Shown: positions 9,845-20,765 of the stretch, in pieces
Position numbering within the stretch: the first letter of the stretch is position 1
How the letters are laid out: every line of letters begins with the position of its first letter
Source: Plectrocnemia conspersa
Taxonomy: Eukaryota > Arthropoda > Insecta > Trichoptera > Polycentropodidae
NCBI GenBank assembly: GCA_009617715.1
Contig: VTFK01000027.1
Location: 992,001-1,056,000, forward strand
Direction: 5' to 3'
DNA: 64,000 nt
Notes under the pieces: generated by a model
Told to the model about the DNA's origin: nothing
What the model saw: the letters and a program-made list of their open reading frames with translations, nothing else
Databases searched by the model: none
Program-made: the position numbers and the translations under genes

Positions 9845-12079
9845 TAAAAAACTAAATATTTTAACGCATAAATATTTTTTGAATGCATGATTCTGCGTTT
9901 GTGCCTTGACTGGACGGCTTCTTATATATAACTAATTTTAAACAAAGCTTGGGAATTCCGAGTGTAGAGCCACCGGTTTAACCGTGTCTTTTTTGTGCAA
10001 AGAAAACTTATTTTTATTAATCCTTCCGTCTTTTTGAGGGGGCCGATTTGTCTAGCAAAATTGAAGCTACGCTGGCAACACTAAGAAGAAACATCAGATG
10101 AAGCACTGAGCCTATTGGCGACGCAATGGAATGACGTTTATACCGGTCGGTGGCATACCACAAATAAACAAAAAGAGAAGCACATCAAATCAACTTTTAA
10201 AAGTTATAATTACACCTCGGCCTTACGATTGAATACTTAAGAGTACCAAAAGGTTGAAATTTATCTGAGCTGTAACCATATAAAATAATAGTATTCAAGC
10301 AACTTTAATATTTTACATAGAACAAACAGTGCTCTAGTTTAGAGGTGGTTAAAATTTTACAATTCATGCACGATTTTTCACACTACAATTATATACATGT
10401 ATAATAATATGTATATCGATTTTAACTGTATTATAAAAACTTGTTAATTTTTTTCAATTTGGTTTTAGTTACAAATATCGTAGCACTAAATCGTAAATGT
10501 TTTTTATGTATTTTTAAATAAAAATAAACATTATATTGATTCATTTATACAAATAAGATTACATATTTTCGTATTTTTTTAATAATATAATTATTTTAAT
10601 TATTCTAATTGAAAGATGTGAACTGTTATTGCATCTCAATTAAATAACAGTTCCAAGTATTAAATGTTTTTAACTACAAAAGATTCAACAGGTCTGACCT
10701 TTTTATATAGCGATCAATAATCTGTTCCCTGGATAGACACCGTCCATGAACTTTCATGGACACGACAATATCTACTTGAAATATGAACCTAATCAATTTT
10801 TACCACGCACAAAGTTAATGGAATATTTAAATTAAATATCGTTAATTGCACTTTATCGTTAAAACATAGTATGTACTAATTAAATTGTCCAATCTTGAAA
10901 AAAATCACTGTTGATTAGATATTAAGTTAGAATTAATGTCAGACTAAGTAATTCTAAAAGACACACAAGCCCTTGGAAAAAAATGCTCATTCAGATATTA
11001 ATACACTGAACATCAAAATGTTTGCTACAAAAACAAAATAATTAGTCATTGTTTAAATATTGCCATTTTTATTATTTTTTTGTTTTCGTTGTAAAATAAA
11101 TTTAAATATAATACTAATCAACATAGTATTTCTGGTTAAAACACTTTCGCCTAAACTATAAGGGAACTCTGTCGGATAATGTGATCAGAAAAATGTATCA
11201 ATATAGAGGTATGAATAATGTAGCAACGCTGATAGGTAGCGGATTGGACTCCATGTCCTTTAGTAAATACATTCGGATTAACAGACAAAACAGATAGTTA
11301 GCTCAAATTGAGGTGGATCGCAATGACAGAACGATTTAAGTATCTGTCGCCCTAAACCGTGCAGAATGAAGATGTTTATATCACATAATACGCTCTGGCC
11401 CACTAAGGGTTGCATAGCCAATTGGTCACACTAAATTAAAATATTTAAGCTTGCAAAAGCATATTCATAACAGTTTAAACCTTGAACGTGACGTTTAATG
11501 ATGGCTTTTATACAATAATATATTTTATAACAACTCCTGCTTTTGACAGACTAATCACCCTCTATCGCCCACGCATGGAGGCAAGCTAGGGGTGGAGAGC
11601 TGCCACCCTTGTGGCTCGTGCACTGCCAAGGTCACAGCTGAATGAAAACAAAGCTAGTCAGGGTTGAAACGTACACGTGATTCGACATCGGTTTATAGAG
11701 CACGTATACCGTCATGAAATTTCAGCTTCCTAATTATATTATTCGGATTTTACGTACGAAAGGATAGGTCTATATTTCATCATCGAATTATGTAATTATG
11801 TATTAACCTACATTTTATGTATATCTTCTATTAATTTAATCCGCGTAATTCAAGAACGTTGATCAGTGACCACAAATCGAGATTTTCATTTGCAATATAA
11901 TATTATATTTAACCATAGAAATGGTTTATAATTTCACGTTAAAGAAAGTTCTTATGATAATATGATACAATAATATTTCAAACGGTAAAATATTATTAAT
12001 TAAATAATTAGTAAGTATTTAATAACAAAATAGTATTGAAGTATTCATAATAACTCTTTTACACTGTATTTAATATATA
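9845..12079. other. intergenic, AT-rich
   Basis: No gene supported. A near-perfect inverted repeat, GTCCATGAACTTTCATGGAC, sits about 10746-10765. A GC-richer stretch at 11565-11640 and a weak tRNA-like A-box stretch at 11220-11260 show no complete structure. Confidence 0.35.
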
Positions 12080-13366
12080 TTGGGTTGATGCAAAAGTTAT
12101 GACCCTTTTTTATGATCCTAGGTAAAAAAAATTTTTCTTCAGAAATGATGAATAGTATCTTATTTTAAATGACTCCATTGTATAAAGGATACTTTCCCTC
12201 TACTTTCTATTCAGTTTTGGCCTGGCCAGAGTACAGTGAAGAGCCCTTGTATTTTTTCAAAATGTCGGTCGATTAAGTGCATTTACGTCATTTTTTACTT
12301 TATAAATTCCGTAAAGACAATACCGCGAGTGTGGCAACCAAAAACATTTGCGAAGTGTTTGGAGCATATGTCATCAAAGTTCGACAGGTACGAAGTTGGT
12401 TTACAAAATTCCGATCTGGGGATTTTTCACTAATTGATAAACCACGTACCGGGCGGCCATTAAAATCTGATGACGACAAGTTAAAAGTCATAATTGACAC
12501 CAATTCACGTCTAACCACCAGGGAGATCGCGTCTATGACGGAAGTCAACAAAACAACCGTATTAAGACATTAGAACCGTATGGGGATGGTTTCGCGGTAC
12601 GACATTTGGATACCTCATCAATTGTCGGCTGCCAATTTATTGGACCGTGTTTCAACGTGTGTTGCTTTGAGTGCGAGACAAAAACATGAACCTTTTTTTG
12701 CATCGTTTGGTAACGGGAGATGAGAAATGGGTCGTGTACAACAACGTGACAAGAAAAAGACATTGGGCTATACCTGGACAAGCCCCATTAACAACTTGGA
12801 AGGCCGAAATCCATAAAAAAAAAATTATGCTTTGTTTTTGGTGGGATTGTAAGGGTATTGTGTATTTTAAACTCTTGGAACGCAATCAGACAATTACAGC
12901 AGAACGATATTGTCAGCAATTATCCAAATTGAACATCGCCCTTCAAAAGGATAGACCAGAATTGGTAAACAGAAAAGGAGTAGTATTTCACCACGACAAC
13001 GTGCGACCACATGTGGCTATGATGACCCAACACAAGCTAAATGAGTTGAATTGGGATGTTATCAAGCATCCACCGTATTCTCCTGATCTTGCTCCTTCCG
13101 AATTTCATTTATTCCGATCACTGAAAAAAATTTTAAATGATAAAAAATTTGATACAATAGAGCAGGTAAAAACATCCCTTACTACATTTTTCGCATCATA
13201 ATCCACGGAATTTTACACAAATGGTATTTATAAGTTCATAGAAAGATGGAAGAAGGTTATAAGAACTGATGGAAATTATATAATTGATTAAATAAATATT
13301 ACAAATCTAAAAAAAAATGTTTAATTGTATATGTAAAAAACGGTCATAACTTTTGCATCAACCCAA
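12080..13366 (+). mobile_element. mariner element, 1287 bp, complete ends, inactive
   Basis: Perfect 25-bp terminal inverted repeats start TTGGGTTGATGCAAAAGTTA at 12080 and end at 13366. TA target duplications lie at 12078-12079 and 13367-13368. Length, ends and TA target are those of the mariner family (Tc1/mariner superfamily). The single transposase gene inside is broken (separate entry). Confidence 0.95.
12277..13201 (+). pseudogene. mariner transposase, broken
   Basis: The first part (12277-12570) encodes the helix-turn-helix DNA-binding region, with WFTKFRSGDFSLIDKPRTGRP and a second helix ending TTVLRH. An in-frame TAG follows at 12571-12573. Reading then continues in the same frame to about 12690, where a T-run in CATGAACCTTTTTTTGCATC shifts it by one. 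The second part (12671-13198) has the catalytic core: VTGDEKW (first Asp), VFHHDNVRPH (second Asp) and SPDLAPSEFHLF. With the family's 34-residue spacing the third acid is Glu where mariner normally has Asp. The stop, the frameshift and probably the Asp-to-Glu change leave it non-functional. Confidence 0.93.
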
Positions 13367-13489
13367 TATATACCGATATATTTATATAAAGTGCATACAA
13401 TTTTCTGGTGACTAATTACATACACATACGATAGCTGAAAGACCTAAGTACAAATACCAAATGAAACCTAATGTTTCTTTGTATATTCC

Positions 13490-13600
13490 CATCGTGTCTG
13501 GGAAATCCGAATAGTGATTATATTATAAAATAATTATAATTTCGATTGAACATCACAGATTTGGTTTTCTTAGATTTTTCAAATTTAGTGTGAATGAAAT
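13490..13600. repeat. short dispersed repeat (CATCACAGATTTGG family)
   Basis: The stretch AACATCACAGATTTGG followed by TTTTCTTAGATTTTTC has a clear relative at 41925-42025 and a shorter one at 17868-17925. Preceding AT-rich sequence also aligns. Family unknown. Confidence 0.35.
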
Positions 13601-13677
13601 ACGATAGTTTACTTATATTTTCTTTTTGCTTAACTGTCGATTTTTATTTCTCTGTGAAATCGCTATCACATTTTTTA

Positions 13678-13770
13678 CATATCCAATTAATACGGAGCAT
13701 CCACATTTCTAATATTTCTAGACGCTTGATCGCCTTCTCTGTGAGCATCCATGCTTCTACTCCGTATAGG
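13678..13770 (-). pseudogene. LINE reverse transcriptase C-terminal fragment
   Basis: The minus strand reads YGVEAWMLTEKAIKRLEILE then MWMLRINWI, which fits the C-terminal YGxEAW-LT...KRLExFEMW..LRIxW region of non-LTR retrotransposon reverse transcriptases. About 31 codons are recognisable; both sides decay. The exact clade cannot be told from so short a piece. Confidence 0.6.
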
Positions 13771-14236
13771 ACAGATAACACAAAACCATACTATCCTCAT
13801 CAAGTTGTGCATGCGAAGAACCTTTTTCATTTAGGTAAATGTTGTCCTGACTTTCTCGATCCAAAAGTTTATCTTATAGTGAGTGGTTACAACTGTTTCT
13901 AAAGTGTATTCAAAACATATGTAGGTATTTTCTAGAGATACTTTGACTTCTATATAATTTATTTAAGTATTTAATTTTAGGCCAAATCTTTAATAGTTTT
14001 CTGTTTTTATTAGTAAGGAAATATACTGTACATACGTGATATTCATGTAGCTTCGTCTTCGTCTGAATTCCAATCGTTTCCGAAGATTAGATTGAACCAT
14101 GGATTTCGAAGACCTTAACTTGACCAGGGTTGACGTGGAGAGGGAAGCGGCTGTTTTCTCATGAGTCCGAAGCGAAAGTAACTGGTAAAAGTTTTTGTAA
14201 GAAGTGAAATCCGATTAAACGTGAATGATGTGCGCC

Positions 14237-14283
14237 ATGTATGCACTCATAACGCTTGGTCGAAACGTTATGAGTGCATACAT
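14237..14283. other. perfect 18-bp inverted repeat
   Basis: ATGTATGCACTCATAACG at 14237-14254 is repeated inverted at 14266-14283 around an 11-nt loop. No flanking duplication that would make it a MITE was seen. Confidence 0.5.
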
Positions 14284-14639
14284 TTTTACGAATTTGTTGA
14301 ATATGTAGGGATTTAGCAACGCTGTAATGACGCATTCTACTGCTGATTATCGGCACCTATTAATGTCATCTAGAAGCATCATAAAATTTAGAATGAAAAT
14401 TTTATAATCTTTTATTTATTAATCACCTAGTTATGCAGGCAGAATTTGCTCTTTTCGTATTTGTAAAAGTGAAGAATAAATATTTTTTGTTACTTCTAAA
14501 TCGATAGAAAATATTAATTCTCGATTATTTTAATATTTATAATATTCCATCGTGTTCAACTTTATCAAATGCCTTCTCGATACCGATAAACACGCGGTAA
14601 CATATACATTTATTCGTATATATTTAAAATTAATAAATA

Positions 14640-14725
14640 ATAAAAATCTAGAATAATAAAGAAAAAATAAGATTATTAATCTAGAACAATAAAGACAAAA
14701 ATCTAGAATAATAAATAATAAAACA
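14640..14725. repeat. degenerate short tandem repeat
   Basis: Three to four imperfect units of TCTAGAATAATAAA separated by A-rich spacers. Confidence 0.5.
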
Positions 14726-14814
14726 ATTCATATAAAAATCCCTAGTTAACTATTTGAAAATATATATTTCAATCACTAAATATCGCAACGCATAAAGTAA
14801 CGTTTTTTTATACA

Positions 14815-14886
14815 AAACAAGAATCGAACTCACAGCTTTATATAACTGATACATCATCTTACGGATAATTTCGATCTACCGTTAAA
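14815..14886 (-). repeat. tRNA-derived SINE remnant
   Basis: The minus strand has an A-box-like AACGGTAGATCG (reverse of 14872-14883) and, about 45 bp on, a good B-box GAGTTCGATTC (reverse of 14821-14831). Stems do not close as a working tRNA, so a SINE head or tRNA pseudogene is likely. Confidence 0.4.
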
Positions 14887-15019
14887 AAATATACATGATA
14901 AATTATATTAAGTTGAGTTCCCCTGGAAGGTTATAATATTAGACCTCGCGCGAACTTGAACTTCACATACGTTTTCTGACGCTCGCACGGAAAGTACACG
15001 GAAAACATTACTAACTACT

Positions 15020-18000
15020 ATGGTAAAAATACGAAATAAATTAATTTTTATTTATTGTATTACTAAATAAACCCTTTGATTTAAAGGATACTGAAAATAA
15101 TAACACAAAAGGCGAATGTTATCCAAATTGCGACTCCAGCGTATGGATGCGATCGTGCGAAAAAGAAATCGAAGAACCTATAACTGGAGTTAAAAAAGGT
15201 TCAAATTTGATTGTATTCATTTATATTTGTATATTATGAGCCCTTCTAAAATATATGTATTTTTTAAGGTGTAATCCCTGAATGGATAAATGGGGCATTA
15301 CTGCGAAACGGTCCAGGATCTCTCAAAGTTGGTGATATGGAATTCAAGCATTTGTTTGATAGTTCAGCTTTATTACACAGGTAAGTTTTTAGTTATAAAT
15401 CATATAACTTTGTGATTGATTGAATAAAATTTATAGGTTTGCTATACATAACGGCACAGTAACGTATCAGTGCCGTTTCCTGAAAACGGAAACTTACAAG
15501 AAAAACTCGATAGCTAAACGGATAGTGGTGACTGATTTTGGAACTGAAGCTGTACCAGATCCTTGTCATTCAATATTCAACAGGTTAGTATTTTTAATTT
15601 TTTTTAAATAATTTGTACAGTGAAACAATATTCAACTTTTTATTTTAGTTGAAGAGTTAATTATTTATTATTTTATTAAAATAATATAAAGGATAATCCA
15701 ATTTCATATTCAATATCTTCGATTTTTTTTATAATAATCGAACATATGATGTATTTCATTAATTATTAAAAATAATATCAATTAAATGGCCGCATCTATA
15801 TCTTTTGCAGCAGCCGATCCTTCGATGACTTGCTCTTACATTTCGGTATTAATATATTAATATATTCGATATTTCGGCTATAACTTGGCAGATATATAAT
15901 TTGACATAACCAAAATGTGAAATAATGTGACCTGGAAACTTTTCAAAAAAAATTTTTTTCCAAATATATTTTTTATAATCAACACATACTAAATATTACT
16001 ATTTTAAGAACATTTTCACTTTTAAAACAGAAATTCCTTTAAAATATTCATATATATAATATACCGAAATATTGAGCCATGTATTAGGAAAGTTTGCCAT
16101 ATTTTCTCATTAACAATTTATTTATGTATGTATTGAAGTTTTATAATATTTTACAGAATTGCATCCATATTCACTCCCGGCGAAGGTGTATCAGATAATG
16201 CTATGATATCCGTCTATCCATTTGGAGACGAAATATTTACATTCACTGAATCACCAGTGATACACAAGTATGTTCCATAATTTTCAACACTATAGGTAAC
16301 TATTTAAAAATACATATTTGCAGAATTGATCCTAAAACATTGGAGACGCGCGAAAGAATCAACGTTTCTAAATATGTGTCAATAGTTAATCACACATCTC
16401 ATCCACACGTTGTCGAAAATGGTAATTTAAAACTTAGCATTATTTATATAAATACTATACTAAATTTATATTATAATAAATCATTTCAGGTGACGTTTAC
16501 AACTTGGGAATGTCAGTGACAATGACAGGACCCATGTACAATATTATACATTTCCCCAAAACTGAGAAAGGGAGTATGTTAGATAAGGCGCATATAACAG
16601 CAGAAATACCAGCGAGGTGGTCCTTCAACCCAGGATATATGCACACGTTCGGTAATACAATAATACTATTTCATAAAACCGGCTTGCACAAGTGTTTATC
16701 GATTGATCGTCAGGATTGCATTAACTGAAGGAGGTAGAGTGGCATATGCAACGTGATAAGAACAAGTCGCCTATCCTTAGCAATTCGCACAAAGTGACAT
16801 GACAGGCAACCTATCCTTATTGTAGCTTACGTGCACCCTAGCCTTTGAAGCTTTGAATAACAATAGTCGATAGTAACAGAATAAACAAGAACTTAATTTC
16901 AATAGTCAAAAATTTAGTATACTCAAAATATAAAATGTTATGCAAAAGTCTCTCAAAATGAACTCAAGGGATTTTTGATTATTGATGTATAAGTTTAATA
17001 AAATATATATGTGCTATTAATAATTCTTTATAACAAAACGAAACCTATCAAGATGATAGCAAATTTAATATAATCTAGTCTTAAATTATCATATGAATCT
17101 AATGTATAACAAGGTAATAAATATTTATAGGTATAACTGATAATTATTACATAGTAGTAGAGCAACCATTGTCTGTGTCCGTCTATGAAATAGTAAAAAC
17201 ACGTATTGCTAATGAACCAATGGTTGGTTGTTTCAAATGGTTTAAGGACTACAATGTATGTATCAAAATCATATATTTAGTATACTATTAATAAGAGTTA
17301 ATAAGTTATTTATAAAAAAATTACAGACATTATTCCATGTTGTGAGACGATCTGATGGACAAGTTCAAAAGACGTTCCAGTCGGAAGCGTTCTTTTACTT
17401 ACACATAATCAATCAATATGAAAAAGATGATCATGTTATTGTTGATATTTGTTGCTATAAAGATCCAGCAATGTTGGATTGTATGTACGTGGAAAGTATG
17501 AAGGTAATCAATTTTTAATAATTTATTTTATCATGTGTTATTAACCTACCTGTAGAACAGTGACCAGCACAATAGATATTTTTTTTAAATGGGCCCACGC
17601 CCTCCTTCCACGGTCGCATTAGGCTCGGGAGTTTCGGCCCATGGGCGACCAGTTATTACCCAGCCTAGCTTTCGCGCCTGCACGCTGCGCGGACAGGTGT
17701 TAGACTTGGCCTCCTTTCTTGATCGTCCGAGTGATGACCGCAGTCCGGTTGACCGTCGCGATTTAGCTACTGACGGTCTCCGGCATCACTATCCTTTATG
17801 GAGACGGGAGTTGGATAGGGGAAGTGGAAGCATATTATCCATTGTCTTGCCTTAATTAATATAATAAATATAGTTTCGTTTGATTATTATAAAATGAGTT
17901 TTCCTAGATTTCCCTAACCTCTCTCCAATATACAATTCATGAAATTTTTTATTTGCTACTAGTTAAAAATGTAATTGTTACCTTTTGCCTTTAACTGCTG

Positions 18001-19245
18001 TAATGGACCCCATTCTATGGGTTTCGCCTCTTAACAAATGACAGAGCGCTGCTCAACTTTGGTGCATTTTGTATGTGCGGCAGCCATTTTAAGCTATTGT
18101 GTGCCTGATTCGTACTGTCACCTGTCGACCATTCTTCAAAGTAAATGTACCACTGATGCTAATTCACAGGACAGTAGAGCGGTGTTTTCATTTTGTATGG
18201 AACTTACAAGGCTTTTGTTTCATTCATCTTCTAAATAGAAAATTACATTAAAAAAATACAAATCACCAACAGAGGTATAAGATTTAATAAAATTACCATC
18301 CCAAAATGTCTCTAATGCAATAGCCAACAACTCTTACTCATGATAAATTTCCATAGGGAATGCAGTCCAATCCTGAATACGCAATGATGTTCCGTGCAAG
18401 ACCAATGAGATTCGTTTTACCAATGAAAGGAGAAACAGTAACATTAAGTGGATCTGAAGCAAAAGCCTTTGCTACAGACCAATGCTGTGAACAAAAAGGA
18501 AACCTAATGGTAATACCAGAATTATTGACAGCAATAGGATGCGAAACTCCTAGAATACATTACGAGAAATATCTAGGTATGTATAAATTATATTGTTAAA
18601 CATTTAACTATTATATATTTATACTACAATTACATATTTTTAATAATAGGGAAGGAATATCAATATTTTTATGCCATCAGTTCAGACGTCGACGCTGATA
18701 ATCCTGGAACGGTACAAAACTAAAAATATCATAAATTATTTTTTTAAATACAAATAATAGCGTAACTATTTATTTTCCTTTTGAAACATATTTAAATTTT
18801 TAAACTTAATTTTAAATATTTTTTAGTTACATCTATGATAAAAGATTTACCCAAATCCATTCCAGCCATTTATTATTATAAATTATTATATAATTTCAGC
18901 TCATAAAAGTTGATACTATAAATAAGACAAAACTCACATGGTGTGAAGAAAACTGTTATCCAAGTGAACCTGTTTTCGTTCCAAAGCCAGACGCTAGCGT
19001 AAGTCAATTTCTAACGAGTATCTCAATACATTGACTTTTATAATTCACATAAAAGTTTGACTTTGTAGAGTGAAGAAGACGGTGTAATTCTCTCAGCTAT
19101 GGTATGGGGAAGAGATAAATCCCAGCAAGTAGCCCTTCTTGTACTCGATGCCAAAACATTCAAAGAATTAGGCAGAGTAATATTTAGCACCCCGTCCCCG
19201 GTACCGAAATGTTTACATGGGTGGTTTTTACCATCTTATAATTAA
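15020..19245 (+). CDS. ninaB: carotenoid isomerooxygenase NinaB
   Basis: Cleaves carotenoids and isomerises the product to supply 11-cis retinal for visual pigment. Exons: 15087-15198, 15269-15380, 15437-15583, 16157-16267, 16324-16421, 16490-16651, 17131-17255, 17327-17503, 18357-18576, 18650-18711, 18900-18998 and 19069-19245; phases agree throughout. No ATG lies in the first of these; the best start is ATG at 15020-15022, immediately followed by a GTAAAA donor, giving about 534 residues, normal for insect NinaB. Family hallmarks are [23 protein letters not shown] and four iron-ligand regions: NHTSHPH (about His188), YMHTFG (His246), YLHIINQ (His316) and CLHGWF (His526). Intron 17504-18356 carries a GC-rich insertion. 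The tiny first coding exon is inference; the remainder is firm. Confidence 0.95.
17585..18235 (+). repeat. GC-rich insertion in a ninaB intron, unclassified
   Basis: A block from about 17585 to 17850 is strongly GC-rich within an AT-rich intron. It has an 88-codon open frame (starting [12 protein letters not shown], ending SILSIVLP), and a second 66-codon frame lies at 18038-18238. Neither resembles a family I know. It lies between intact splice sites, so it is most likely a mobile-element fragment, possibly a retroelement. Confidence 0.4.
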
Positions 19246-20765
19246 GATAATAAAAAATGTAATTAAATGTATCAGTTTATTTCAAATAGAAAATCTACAG
19301 TAAAAAAAAACAAAGACAAAAATAATACTTTCATTTCATAAGTAAACCTGTAAACCCACTCCTATTACTGTTAAACTAGTTATTTTCAACTCGATGTAAT
19401 TTAATATTATCAACAAAAACCATATAAAAACAATGTTTAATGCTTTTACACTGATAATATATGTATATATCACAATGTGAAAACTCAGTGTTATATATTT
19501 CAAAAGGTGAAAATAACTACTTCGTTGTAATGAAATAATATATACAGCCCACAATCAGTCATTCGATTAGGAGCTATTCCAGTTACCATTAAATAAATTA
19601 TAATAATCAATAACTTCCATTAAAATTTAATAATGAAAGAATTTACAAGATATTGATAAAAACATGTGTTTTGAACAAATTTGAATAAAAGGATTTTCTA
19701 TAACGTAAAATCTGTATTATCCTTTAATTAAAATTTATAAAAAAGGAATGTTTAAAATATCATTGGTAAATATCTTTAACGCATTTACCGATAACTATCT
19801 TCATTTATAACACAAGATCATATATATATATATAATAATAGATTTAAATATATTATATATAAATATAAAATAAAAAAAAACATTTTTCTTTTGAAAATTA
19901 AGTTTTGCATTATTTAAAATTAAACATGTATAAAAATACTAGTATAAATAATCAACAAATATATTTATACGTATGTACAGAATATGTATTATTTTCATTA
20001 TTTAATAGAATATCAACTTTTTCAGCAATCATGATAGTATTACTTATATAATAATACACAAAATGAAATGTTTTATTATTCATATGAGATCTAATTATAT
20101 GTCAATACAATTATGTATTTTTATTTGAAAAATGATATGTTACGAGTTATGAAAATTTATTTTTAGAAACACTATTTTTATAAATACTATAATCGAAGCA
20201 CTACAAAATCCATTAATATTTTTTTTATATTATAAATTAAGAGCTATATTTGATAAAAAATATAAAATAAAATGACTAAATTCCAATCAACAAAAATACA
20301 AAGGAAGTTCATCAAGTCCTAAGAATTTTAACATGCTTACTGTTGATCGGGGATATTGGTCATTTAGTTTGCTTCAAACTATTATATTTTTGCAAAGTTG
20401 TGATAATATTATATTGTGCGACAAATATTTTCAGTCTCTAAGTTAAGTTAAAAGAGCAGGAACAGTACTTCACAAAAGTTCTTTGAAGAGGGTCTATAAA
20501 AGCTTCTTTCTAGTCATGAAAAGCATATGCTCTTGATAGAGATACTGTTGAAAAATGAGAAAATTACAGAACAGCATTATTCTTAGAACTATCCTAGTAC
20601 TTTGTAAACATTCCTTGTACATATAATATTATATGAAGATAGAATTACCTCATGACTTAAACACACTGTTCCTTATACCCTGCATATAATAAATTTTATT
20701 AAACTGGTTACCAAAAAAGTGGATATTTATCAAAATAATAATTTTATTGCGCAACAGTTAGGTTA
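19246..20765. other. convergent 3' flanks of ninaB and Pgant7
   Basis: AT-rich, with TA dinucleotide tracts near 19820-19870. An AATAAA lies at 19249-19254 on the plus strand. On the minus strand one lies at 20743-20748, 17 bp beyond the Pgant7 stop. No gene seen. Confidence 0.45.

Noticed and set aside
14159..14356. Minus-strand frame that loosely resembles worn C2H2 zinc-finger sequence
   Set aside because: No complete Cys2-His2 unit can be aligned; the apparent repeats come from the 18-bp inverted repeat inside it.
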